Position numbers and translations under genes: made by a program. A DNA stretch of 39,361 nucleotides. It comes from UBA7862 sp050872785 (GTDB lineage Bacteria; Bacillota; Clostridia; Christensenellales; UBA1242). The notes below the pieces were generated by a model. It was not told the origin of the DNA. It ran no database searches and saw nothing but the letters and a program-made list of their open reading frames with translations. The DNA lies in NCBI GenBank assembly GCA_050872785.1, contig JBNMHO010000009.1, positions 1-39,361 of the forward strand, read 5' to 3'. Of this stretch, positions 1-7,553 are shown piece by piece. Positions within the stretch are counted from its first letter, which is position 1. The number at the start of each line of letters is the position of its first letter.

Positions 1-68
1 ACCCGCTTCGCCGCACACAGTCCTCTGTATTTCCTTTTGTCCATTATTCTTCCCATGCATCTTTTCAT
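1..68 (-). CDS. 5' end of an unknown gene running off the left edge
   Basis: A minus-strand frame is open from an ATG at 68 to the window edge, with further in-frame ATGs at 56 and 44. The visible peptide is basic and short (about 22 residues, including KRKYRGLCAAKR). A good promoter lies just upstream (75-103). No clear ribosome binding site precedes the ATG at 68, and the predicted transcript would begin almost on that codon. The ATG at 44 has GGGAAG a few bases upstream and may be the real start. Too little is visible to recognise a family; it could also be a non-coding transcript. Confidence 0.3.
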   Translation of the reverse strand, partial: MKRCMGRIMDKRKYRGLCAAKR

Positions 69-74
69 ATTTAA

Positions 75-103
75 ATTATATCACCCTCACCCTCTTTCTG
101 CAA
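75..103 (-). promoter_or_regulatory. Sigma-A-type promoter reading left
   Basis: On the minus strand, TTGCAG (98-103) is followed by a 17-nt spacer and a perfect TATAAT (75-80). The predicted start of transcription is near 68, driving whatever runs off the left edge. Confidence 0.6.
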
Positions 104-138
104 TCAAATAATCAATATTTTTGAAAGATTTTGGAAAA

Positions 139-182
139 AAGATAAAAAGTCTAAGATTATAACTGCTTAAACTTTTTTATCT
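139..182 (-). terminator. AT-rich hairpin terminator after the RadC remnant
   Basis: An imperfect stem of about 16 bp (arms near 139-155 and 167-182, loop near 156-166) is followed on the minus strand by a run of T. It lies downstream of the minus-strand reading frame that ends at 230. It is AT-rich, so it is weaker evidence than a GC-rich stem would be. Confidence 0.5.
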
Positions 183-229
183 ATTCTTCAATATTTTTCG
201 TAAAAACATTTTGCCCCAAGAAAAGCATA

Positions 230-535
230 TTAACTCACTTTACTTTCAATCTCATTTTTGTCAGCGTCCACTTCGTCAAAAGTGTATTCAATTCCGCCGT
301 CACGAAGGCTCATTTCAAGGTCACGATAAGCTGCCTCAATTTCACTTGGTCCACCAATTTCAATAAGCCTTGCTTTGAAGAAACTAAAGTATCCGTTTGG
401 TGAAACAATTACATAATCTATAAGCCTAATTGAAAGAGAATCTAATATTGCTCTTAGTTTTTGAGCATATTCCATGTCCTCTTGTGCGGGGGTTAATTCG
501 CCAAAAGGTAAAGTTGAATTTAATGACTCAGAGTT
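230..535 (-). pseudogene. C-terminal remnant of a RadC-type JAB/MPN-domain protein
   Basis: The minus-strand frame is open from 535, inside the last CRISPR repeat, to a stop at 230. The first ATG is at 475, which would give 81 aa. The part encoded upstream of that ATG reads PFGELTPAQED, and it continues IRLIDYVIVSPNGYFSF. This matches the end of RadC-family JAB domains, where HxHPSGxxxPSxxD is followed by a helix and then LLDHxIVGxxGYxSF. The two metal-binding histidines and everything before them are absent; a CRISPR repeat with an in-frame stop stands in their place. About 45 residues of acidic C-terminal extension follow. I infer a gene truncated at the array boundary. The 81-aa piece might still be translated, because a weak AGAGG lies 2-3 nt before the ATG at 475, but it could not be a working metalloprotease fold. 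Confidence 0.6.
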
Positions 536-1162
536 TTACTTATAGACAAAATAACATAACTCTCAAACCCACATAATGACCGTTTAGACTGGGATAATGT
601 TTTACTTATAGACAAAATAACATAACTCTCAAACTGACAATTTGAATGTATGGTGATATTGTATGTTTTACTTATAGACAAAATAACATAACTCTCAAAC
701 GATTTATTGCGTTTTGCTCATCAATAATTCGTTTTACTTATAGACAAAATAACATAACTCTCAAACAATACTATGACACAGACGAACGAAAAGGAGGTGT
801 TACTTATAGACAAAATAACATAACTCTCAAACGGGATGATAGCGAAAAAAATAAAATAATTAGTTTTACTTATAGACAAAATAACATAACTCTCAAACTA
901 GTGATTTTTTTTACTAGAAAACCACAAAGTTTTACTTATAGACAAAATAACATAACTCTCAAACATAGGGAACACTCGGCAGAGTGTCCGTAAAGTTTTA
1001 CTTATAGACAAAATAACATAACTCTCAAACGCTGTCTGGGTCAAATTGATAGTTTGCATAGTTTTACTTATAGACAAAATAACATAACTCTCAAACAAAG
1101 TATAAGTAATAAGGGTTAGCTGTTGTGTTTTACTTATAGACAAAATAACATAACTCTCAAAC
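533..1162 (-). CRISPR. Type II-A CRISPR array, 10 repeats and 9 spacers
   Basis: Ten 36-nt repeats start at 533, 599, 665, 731, 797, 863, 929, 995, 1061 and 1127, separated by nine spacers of exactly 30 nt. Read on the minus strand, the repeat begins GTTTGAGAGTTATGTTATTT and ends AAGTAAAAC, resembling other II-A repeats and matching the anti-repeat of the tracrRNA at 7410-7433. Transcription is therefore leftward, in the same direction as the cas genes, with the leader at 1163-1267 and the newest spacer at 1097-1126. Nine repeats are identical. The repeat at 797-832 has one change (plus-strand position 3, T to G). The oldest, trailer-side repeat (533-568) is intact. The spacers are unique to each other, and I found no protospacer within the window. 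Confidence 0.98.
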
Positions 1163-1169
1163 CTCAAAT
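1163..1169 (-). promoter_or_regulatory. Leader-anchoring sequence next to the first repeat
   Basis: The last seven leader bases on the minus strand read ATTTGAG and touch the first repeat (GTTTGAG). The same motif at the leader end is known from streptococcal type II-A arrays, where it directs Cas1-Cas2 to integrate new spacers at the leader side. Its presence supports polarised acquisition here. Confidence 0.7.
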
Positions 1170-1226
1170 TAAAGAATTATTTATGCTATCAACATTTTAT
1201 TTTGTCAATAAGTTATTGATATTTTT

Positions 1227-1255
1227 ATTATATCACGGTCTTTCATCTTTTGCAA
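1227..1255 (-). promoter_or_regulatory. CRISPR array (pre-crRNA) promoter in the leader
   Basis: On the minus strand, TTGCAA (1250-1255) is followed by 17 nt and a perfect TATAAT (1227-1232). The predicted start is near 1220, giving about 58 nt of leader RNA before the first repeat. A second -35-like TTGACA (1203-1208) lies closer to the array but has no equally good -10 element. The array can therefore be transcribed separately from the cas operon. Confidence 0.65.
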
Positions 1256-1267
1256 CTAATATTATCC

Positions 1268-1933
1268 TTAAATTTCACAAAGATCATTGTCAATGAGAAT
1301 TCTTTTGAAATTTTCCAGTTTACAATCATTTCTTTCGACAAGCAAAAGCCCAAGTCCAAGATACTCAATATCTTTGGCAAGAGTTTGGATTTCGTCTTTT
1401 GTTAAAAATTGCATCAGGCCTATAAAGACAACAAATTTTATGGGCTTTAAACTTGAGTAAATCTTTATATACGCAATTATTTTCTCTAAAAAGTCATTTG
1501 ATTCAGAAATTCTATAGTTAGAGATCTTTATAAGTTTATCTATTCCAAACTCTTCATCATATGTAATTTTAAAATCAAAGTTATCTAAAATTTCATCGTT
1601 TATTTCCAAAATAAGTTTATTTATCTGACACATTTTTTCTGCAAAATCATAGGTTTGGAGTTGCTCTTGAATTCTGTTATTTATTTCGTTTATAATTTTT
1701 TTATTATTTATATCAAGTGAAAAATAGTCGCAGAACAGAAGCATGTTTTTTGTCATCGCCAAAATATTTGCATTTTCAGAAAGGACAAAGTCGCTATTTT
1801 GCGCTCCATTGAACTCGTCAAACAATTCAAAGCATACTCTTCTGTATTCTTTTGCATTTTCTATAACGAAAAGATAGTTATTTGTTATTTCAAAATCCAT
1901 TTTAAAGGAATATCTGTTGTTGATAAGTTTCAT
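1268..1933 (-). CDS. csn2: Csn2, type II-A spacer-acquisition protein
   Basis: This is a 221-residue protein, close to the usual length of about 220 for short-form Csn2. It lies between cas2 and the CRISPR leader, which is the defining position in type II-A loci. Csn2 family members form ring-shaped tetramers that slide on double-stranded DNA ends and act with Cas1, Cas2 and Cas9 in acquiring new spacers. The sequence is rich in Asn, Ile and Lys, with alternating helices and hydrophobic strands (for example IKFVVFIGLMQFL near the C-terminus). The start is an ATG overlapping the cas2 stop by 4 nt, with GGTGG 4 nt upstream, so it is translationally coupled. The family call rests on length, character and position more than on a sharp motif, since Csn2 is poorly conserved. 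Confidence 0.85.
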   Translation of the reverse strand: MKLINNRYSFKMDFEITNNYLFVIENAKEYRRVCFELFDEFNGAQNSDFVLSENANILAMTKNMLLFCDYFSLDINNKKIINEINNRIQEQLQTYDFAEKMCQINKLILEINDEILDNFDFKITYDEEFGIDKLIKISNYRISESNDFLEKIIAYIKIYSSLKPIKFVVFIGLMQFLTKDEIQTLAKDIEYLGLGLLLVERNDCKLENFKRILIDNDLCEI

Positions 1934-2250
1934 AATTCCACCACCCTATCTTCACTGTCCACAATTTTCTTTTGAGATTTCCCGCGCAAATATTCAATGC
2001 TTGCAAACTGTTTTTCCGTCACCTCCAAAAGTTGAACATTTCCGCTTGAAGGTAAATTATCTTTTACTTTCTTTTTGACCAATGAAAGAGAGTTCCTGTT
2101 TATGACAAGCCTAGAATAAATGGATTCTTGCATCATAATAAATCCATTTTTTATTAAAAATTTTCTAAATCTTCTATAGTCAACAAGGTCTTTTGCCGTA
2201 AGGGTTGGCAAATCAAAAAAAATCATAATTCTCATAAATCTGTTACTCAT
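1930..2250 (-). CDS. cas2: Cas2, spacer-integration complex subunit
   Basis: This 106-residue protein has the typical Cas2 ferredoxin-like start: a hydrophobic strand ending in FFDLPTLT, where the Asp belongs to the conserved Cas2 signature. A basic helix (YRRFRKFLIKNGF) and the II-A style MMQESIYSRL segment follow. Cas2 dimers bridge two Cas1 dimers to form the integrase that inserts spacers next to the leader. The gene overlaps the end of cas1 by 8 nt and the start of csn2 by 4 nt, so the three are very likely translated from one message. An internal Met at codon 6 is an alternative start. Confidence 0.95.
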   Translation of the reverse strand: MSNRFMRIMIFFDLPTLTAKDLVDYRRFRKFLIKNGFIMMQESIYSRLVINRNSLSLVKKKVKDNLPSSGNVQLLEVTEKQFASIEYLRGKSQKKIVDSEDRVVEL

Positions 2251-3103
2251 ACATTTTAATTAGTCTTTCATCTCCACTTTCTATTGCATCAAAAACTGAT
2301 TGTACATAAATGGAAATAGCATTTTCAAAAAACTGCTCCTTTCCATCAATTTTTAGTTTCAAATCAAAAATCTCTAAAATCTTTCTTTTATAATCTTTTG
2401 CACTTGACTCCAGGAGATAAACCATCTTATCAATTAAAATTCTAAATGGTTCCATAAGGTCGCAAGCAAGGTTAAACTCATTGAATTCATTTTTATGCCA
2501 AATCCCAAGTTGAGTAAGATAGCCTTTTGCTGCAATTGCTCTATTAAAGCAAGACAACAAAACTGCATATCCATAATTTAAAGCACTGTTCACATAACCT
2601 TCAACACGGCGAGAGAAATCCATACCCCATACAGCATTAAAATACACTTTTGCAGCATGCCCTTCCCTATTTGTGCTGTCATTGAGTTGCAATTCGTTTA
2701 TATATTCATCAAGCATGATCGCTTCTTCATCATATCCAAGAATCATAAGAAAATTGCGTTGTTTTGAAATTTTGCTTTTCACAATGCTTGTCCAAATCTT
2801 CTGTTTATTAAAGATATTCCAGTTAATCTGCCTTGACACAACACTGGGTGAGTTATGTGCCCCATAATATGGGGCTAACTCACTTTCTGGATTGTGCTTT
2901 TCGTCACAAAAGATTATTTTTACATTGTTCTTTATAAGTTCGCTTATAAGTGCAGTCGTGAGCGAAATTGCAGTCGATTCCAAAATTAGGACTGATATTT
3001 CTGGGATATAAACCTTTTTCTCGTCCTCATTTCTGCACACAAGATAGTTCAAATTTAAGTCAAGTTTTGAGCGGTTTTTTATAACAACTGTTCTAAAACT
3101 CAT
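2243..3103 (-). CDS. cas1: Cas1, CRISPR integrase
   Basis: This 286-residue protein is the usual length for type II Cas1. The metal-binding residues are visible: E147 in the REGHAAKVYF helix, H203 in GIWHKNEFNEF and E218 in DLMEPFR. The N-terminal third is the beta-rich domain and the rest is the helical catalytic domain. Cas1 catalyses the two transesterifications that join a new spacer to the leader-proximal repeat. The ATG overlaps the cas9 stop by one base (TAATG), indicating coupled translation, and the 3' end overlaps cas2 by 8 nt. Nothing suggests inactivation. Confidence 0.97.
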   Translation of the reverse strand: MSFRTVVIKNRSKLDLNLNYLVCRNEDEKKVYIPEISVLILESTAISLTTALISELIKNNVKIIFCDEKHNPESELAPYYGAHNSPSVVSRQINWNIFNKQKIWTSIVKSKISKQRNFLMILGYDEEAIMLDEYINELQLNDSTNREGHAAKVYFNAVWGMDFSRRVEGYVNSALNYGYAVLLSCFNRAIAAKGYLTQLGIWHKNEFNEFNLACDLMEPFRILIDKMVYLLESSAKDYKRKILEIFDLKLKIDGKEQFFENAISIYVQSVFDAIESGDERLIKMYE

Positions 3104-6100
3104 TATAGTTTTATTTCCTTTCTTTTTAATCCTGATGCCGATTGAACAATCACCTTTACATCTAGGTCAGTGATGTTTTTACCTATTGTTGTTGCCCCCG
3201 ATTGTCCTGCCCCGCCGAGAAGAATTAAATCGACCGAATAACTTCCACCAAGATATTGGATAATATTATTTAACTGTTTTGATTGTTCGTCGAGATTCAA
3301 AAGACTAAATTTTTCCCTTGAATTTTCCAAAGTGTTCAGCACCCCTTTGATGGAACTTATGTTATATATTTTTTTCTTAAGCTGTCTAACGACAAGGTCA
3401 TACAACTCAATATTGTCTTGTCTTGTAATCCTTATTTCCTGCGTTTTATCTTTGATACCTGGTGAAACTATAACATAGTCATCGGTTCTGACAAGTTTTT
3501 CCTTCGTTGTGTCAGACATCGCAAGATATTTCTCTAGCGTTTTAACATAACCTACATCTTTATTTTTAATATACCATTGATTCTGTTTTAAAAGCTTTAT
3601 ATTATTTCCAGTCTTTGCCATTAATGTATAAAGTCCGCCACCTATATTAAGCGTTGATTTGTATTTAAGGATAGGCATAATGACTTTCGTGATTTTTATG
3701 TTATTTTGTTCCTCAAGGTATTTTATTATTTTTTCTTGCTTGTCTGGGTCATCTCTATATTTATATTCAACTATGATTGGCACCGTTTCAATAGTTTTCT
3801 TTATTTTCCCATTTTTCCCTTCACTTTCGACAACCATGAAGTATGCTCCGCTAAGGCTGTTGTAGCCACCATACTTTTCTATATCACTCAAAAGTTTTCC
3901 TTCGCCTTTCAAAGCAAAACTTGCACTTGTGTTTGGGTCGTTTTTCTTACTCTTATAAACTGTGTCATTGTAAAACTTCCCGTTGTTATTTACATAAGGC
4001 ATCACAGATACAATACAATTTTTTTGTTCGCATTGCTCCTTAACTCTAGTAAGATCTCTATCTTTGTTCCATACAAGATTATCGCCTCTGCATGCCCAAA
4101 CATTTCCTTCAAATAATTTAGTGTAGTTTCTTGTTACATGTTCTCTTGAATTTTTATCATTATCTCTTCTATCCCAAAATCTTGCTGTAAATCTGTTATA
4201 TATAACATTCCCCACAACTACATTGAGATAGGCATCTTTTGCATGGTGCAAAGAGTTTACTTCTCTTGATTTATATATTTCATATTTCTTTCTAAAATCA
4301 CTTACCGCATTTGCCTTTGAAAAAATAATATCTGTTGGATTATCTACGACTTTTCTTAAAAGGTCAATGACTGCTTTTGATTCTTGATTAGTTTCAACCA
4401 ACTGTCTGTTAACAAAATCTATTTCTTCTCTTTCATTAAAGGGTTCCGTCCTTTCAAGTCTTGAAAGTTTTTCAGCAGACAACAAACCTCTATCTTTTAA
4501 CATATGCCAAAAATGTTTTTGTCTAATTTGCCACTCTGGTTTTATATCACTTATTGGATAATAGTTATCCTTTTCCTTATTGGCAATCATTTTGACGAGA
4601 ACCTTATTGTTAAGACTATCATCTTTAATTTTACTTTGTGGAATAATGTGGTCCACATTATATTTATTGTCATCATATAAATCGGCAATTTCTATTGGCT
4701 CACCGGTATACATACATTTACCAAGTTGCAAGAAATAAAGGAACAATTTGTCACTGCGAAGATTTGATACATCACTTTTGTTAAGTTCATTTATAAGCGT
4801 GTTGTATTCAAGACTAAACTGTTTGCACATTTCTTTAAGTTTTGAATCGTTATATAATTTCTCAAGGTTTCTCTTTCTGGAATCTTTTCGACCCTTTTCT
4901 CCCTTTACACTGTCATGCCTTGTTACCTCAACAAATATTTTATCTGGATATTTTCCAATTGCAGATTTTATTTCATTAATAATCTTTATTGCTTGCCACG
5001 CACCTCTTTTCACCGCTGGCGAACAATACATTTCATCAACATCCAAATAAGTCAACTCTCGCCCAAGTTTTTGCTCTGCCTGCTCAATCATATCTCCAAG
5101 TGTGTAGTTGGTTCTATCAAACAACTGTTGCAAGTTATTATTTGTTTCCCACAATGCTTCAATAACGGAATAGACTTCACCATTATCAAGTTTTTCAACA
5201 TATCTATCACTAAAATTTTCTTTTACAGTCAAGTCTTCTTGCTTTCTCCTATCGGCAAAAAGCACTCCCTCCAAGAACTCTCTTGATAGCCTGCCCCATT
5301 TTGAGAAGTTAAGTGATTTTAGCCACTTTATATCGTCATCAGTGAAAATATCAAACTCTCTTTTTATTCTTTCTTGCAGCCGAGTTTTATCAGAGATAAT
5401 TGTGTGATATTTAATAATTTTTTCAAAGATATCAATATTTTTCTCAACAAATTCTTCTCCGAATCTATTTGAAAGTGTAACAAAACTTGCATAGTTATTC
5501 GCGAATTCCTTATCTATCCCTGTTATAGAAACATTTTTAATATCATCAGTAGAAATTACATTCTCTGCTGCTAAAAAGTTCAAAAGTTTTTTATTCGAAA
5601 CTTTCTTTTCTTTTTTAAATAAATTATTAAATATAGATTGCTTAACTGCGACCGAAATTGAATTACCATCTATTTTCAAGTTATTAAGTTCGTTAAGAAC
5701 TCTAAACTTGGAATACAAAATAGAATCTTTTGGCAAAACATCTTTATCCTTTAAATAAGTGCATTTATTTGTCATTCTCTGGATAAACCCATCTTCAGCT
5801 TTGTTTAAGTCAATAATTTTGCTTAAATTCCATGGACGAAGCGACATATCTTCTTTCTTTTCCGCCCAACTAAATTCTGGTTTTGAGTCCCCTATAGGTC
5901 CAACAAAATATGGCACTCTAAAAGATATAATTTGCAAAATCTTTTCCTTTCCACTAAGTCCTGTTTCGCCTATAGTTTTTAAAAATTCAAATTTTTGAAA
6001 ACTAACCTCAAGTATCTTTTTCAGTTCAGACATATAAAGACTATTTGGCAAAACTGTATTATCATGGCTGCGAATTTTTTGCAAAAATTCACCCTTATCC

Positions 6101-7368
6101 ATAAGGCTTATAATATATTCTTTATATTTCTCAAAATTTTGATCAACAGGAATTTCTGACTCTTGCTCCAAAATCTTTTTTACAAATGAATAGAAATTGT
6201 CCTTTGTTGCTCGTTCTTGAATTACTTGTTTCTTCCCACCAGTTAATGTCTGATAAACATAATGAGCATAGTTGTTTACAACAAGTTTATCACCATTGCC
6301 AGCATTTCTAAATATGTATGCCTTTTTTGAAGGATAATATTTTGAAATAAAATTTTTGAATTCTTTAAGTTGTTTGTTGTGAAGTTCATATTTCGCAACC
6401 ATTGCTTGACTTATATACTTATGTTCTCCAAGAAGTTTTTTAAGTTGAATAGATGAGTAAATATTTTGGAACTTGTCCACTATAGCAAGTTTCTCGTCAT
6501 CACCCAGAATTTTCGAGATTTTTCCATAAGTTTCTTGTTCATATTTTTCACTTGAAAAATCAATGTCAATATTATCTTCCTTATCCACCTCAAACAAGTC
6601 TTTCAACTTGAACTTGCCAGAGATAATAATCTTTGCAAGGTCTTTTTCTCTTTTGTTTTTCGCCCCAATATTATTGGAAAAATTTTCTTTAATTTCTCTT
6701 AGAGATAACCCTTCCTTAAAGTTCTCCCATAAATCGGTAAATACCTTTCCTTCAACTTCTTTCAAACTAAAAATTTGTCCATTTTCAAATTCTAGTTCGT
6801 TAAGTTTTGAAAGGACATCTTTATACATTGCTGTTATATCTATTTTATCCGCTTCCGCCGTTTCATACAAGAAGTGCCCCCTGTGTGTCAGAAAACTATG
6901 AACCGCAAGATACAAAAGTCTTATATCATCTGCAGGTTTTCCCAATAACTCTTCCCGCAAATGATAAACTGTTCTATATTTTGCATAATATTCTTTGTCT
7001 GTGTAAACTTGTTTTAATACATCATTGAATAAGGAATACTTGCTATTTATCCCCATCAACTCTTTATCTTCTCTAAAGAGATTACTATATTTAAGCCTAT
7101 CAAAAAACTTTGGGTCAACCTTTTCAACTTCGTTCGAAAAAATCTCTCTCAGCCATTCCGCTTGAAGTCTTTTTCTTTGAAGGCTCCTTCTTGCTGTTCG
7201 TTTTGTTCTTCTCTCTTTTGCCACTTCGGCATCATCAAAAAGCCTAACACCCCAGGCCTTTTTCCCTTTCACTCTGACGACATTATAATCCTCATCTGTA
7301 AGAGCCCAACCACAGCTGTCCGTCCCAATATCCAATCCTAAATAAAAATTTTTGTCCACTTTATCCAT
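3103..7368 (-). CDS. cas9: Cas9, type II-A RNA-guided DNA endonuclease
   Basis: The protein is 1421 aa, within the long II-A range. RuvC-I (LGLDIGTDSCGWAL, D13) is followed by an Arg-rich bridge helix (about 47-72), a large helical recognition lobe, RuvC-II (FVEVTR, E814), HNH (NVDHIIPQS, D906/H907, with N930) and RuvC-III (HHAKDAYLN, H1042/D1045). All catalytic residues are present, so both nuclease sites should work. The C-terminal PAM-interacting domain does not show the RxR of the S. pyogenes enzyme; it ends with a LLGGAGQSGATTIGKNI segment seen in other II-A lineages, so the PAM cannot be read off. The start at 7368 is chosen because AAGGAGG (7381-7387) precedes it; the frame also stays open to an ATG at 7431, but that region is the tracrRNA promoter and gene on the other strand. 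Cas9 works with crRNA and tracrRNA and also takes part in spacer selection. Confidence 0.98.
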   Translation of the reverse strand: MDKVDKNFYLGLDIGTDSCGWALTDEDYNVVRVKGKKAWGVRLFDDAEVAKERRTKRTARRSLQRKRLQAEWLREIFSNEVEKVDPKFFDRLKYSNLFREDKELMGINSKYSLFNDVLKQVYTDKEYYAKYRTVYHLREELLGKPADDIRLLYLAVHSFLTHRGHFLYETAEADKIDITAMYKDVLSKLNELEFENGQIFSLKEVEGKVFTDLWENFKEGLSLREIKENFSNNIGAKNKREKDLAKIIISGKFKLKDLFEVDKEDNIDIDFSSEKYEQETYGKISKILGDDEKLAIVDKFQNIYSSIQLKKLLGEHKYISQAMVAKYELHNKQLKEFKNFISKYYPSKKAYIFRNAGNGDKLVVNNYAHYVYQTLTGGKKQVIQERATKDNFYSFVKKILEQESEIPVDQNFEKYKEYIISLMDKGEFLQKIRSHDNTVLPNSLYMSELKKILEVSFQKFEFLKTIGETGLSGKEKILQIISFRVPYFVGPIGDSKPEFSWAEKKEDMSLRPWNLSKIIDLNKAEDGFIQRMTNKCTYLKDKDVLPKDSILYSKFRVLNELNNLKIDGNSISVAVKQSIFNNLFKKEKKVSNKKLLNFLAAENVISTDDIKNVSITGIDKEFANNYASFVTLSNRFGEEFVEKNIDIFEKIIKYHTIISDKTRLQERIKREFDIFTDDDIKWLKSLNFSKWGRLSREFLEGVLFADRRKQEDLTVKENFSDRYVEKLDNGEVYSVIEALWETNNNLQQLFDRTNYTLGDMIEQAEQKLGRELTYLDVDEMYCSPAVKRGAWQAIKIINEIKSAIGKYPDKIFVEVTRHDSVKGEKGRKDSRKRNLEKLYNDSKLKEMCKQFSLEYNTLINELNKSDVSNLRSDKLFLYFLQLGKCMYTGEPIEIADLYDDNKYNVDHIIPQSKIKDDSLNNKVLVKMIANKEKDNYYPISDIKPEWQIRQKHFWHMLKDRGLLSAEKLSRLERTEPFNEREEIDFVNRQLVETNQESKAVIDLLRKVVDNPTDIIFSKANAVSDFRKKYEIYKSREVNSLHHAKDAYLNVVVGNVIYNRFTARFWDRRDNDKNSREHVTRNYTKLFEGNVWACRGDNLVWNKDRDLTRVKEQCEQKNCIVSVMPYVNNNGKFYNDTVYKSKKNDPNTSASFALKGEGKLLSDIEKYGGYNSLSGAYFMVVESEGKNGKIKKTIETVPIIVEYKYRDDPDKQEKIIKYLEEQNNIKITKVIMPILKYKSTLNIGGGLYTLMAKTGNNIKLLKQNQWYIKNKDVGYVKTLEKYLAMSDTTKEKLVRTDDYVIVSPGIKDKTQEIRITRQDNIELYDLVVRQLKKKIYNISSIKGVLNTLENSREKFSLLNLDEQSKQLNNIIQYLGGSYSVDLILLGGAGQSGATTIGKNITDLDVKVIVQSASGLKRKEIKL

Positions 7369-7373
7369 TTTAG

Positions 7374-7402
7374 TTGACAACCTCCTTTGTCTGTGATAAA
7401 AT
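7374..7402 (+). promoter_or_regulatory. tracrRNA promoter overlapping the cas9 ribosome binding site
   Basis: Consensus TTGACA (7374-7379) is followed by a 17-nt spacer and TAAAAT (7397-7402) on the plus strand, predicting a start near 7409, just before the anti-repeat. The spacer contains the cas9 Shine-Dalgarno sequence (7381-7387, opposite strand), and the -35 element lies between it and the cas9 start codon. Sigma-A binding and cas9 translation signals therefore share the same bases. Confidence 0.75.
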
Positions 7403-7408
7403 AATATT

Positions 7409-7492
7409 GCAAAATAACATAACGAGTTCAAATAAATGTTATTCTAAGCATTCTTCAGTGTGAAGAGCATGAAAAGGCGAAAGCCTTTTTTT
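7409..7492 (+). ncRNA. tracrRNA
   Basis: The predicted RNA is about 84 nt. Bases 7410-7423 pair perfectly with the crRNA repeat (upper stem of 14 bp including the C-G next to the bulge). An internal loop (GAGU in tracrRNA opposite GA in crRNA) follows, then a 6-bp lower stem (7428-7433, one G-U pair). This matches the bulged repeat:anti-repeat of S. pyogenes tracrRNA, which RNase III cuts. After it come a nexus-like GUUAUUC stretch, a hairpin UCUUCA-GUG-UGAAGA (7452-7466) and a terminator hairpin (7472-7492). It lies directly upstream of cas9 on the opposite strand. Transcript ends are predicted from the promoter and terminator only. Confidence 0.88.
7472..7492 (+). terminator. tracrRNA terminator, partly bidirectional
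   Basis: A 7-bp stem AAAAGGC/GCCTTTT with a GAAA tetraloop runs into seven T. On the minus strand the same stem is followed by four T, so it could also cause some early termination of leftward cas9 transcription. Confidence 0.85.
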
Positions 7493-7553
7493 GTTTTATA
7501 AAATTTTTTGGTTTATTTCATAAATTTCCCATATTTTTCCAAATATCACATGT

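Noticed and set aside
646..1167. Repetitive open frames on both strands over 646-993 and 898-1167
   Set aside because: They are translations of the CRISPR repeats and spacers, with the same peptide repeated every 66 nt.
7369..7431. 21-residue N-terminal extension of Cas9 to an ATG at 7431
   Set aside because: It overlaps the tracrRNA and its promoter, has no ribosome binding site, and Cas9 proteins start just before the RuvC-I motif; the ATG at 7368 has AAGGAGG upstream.
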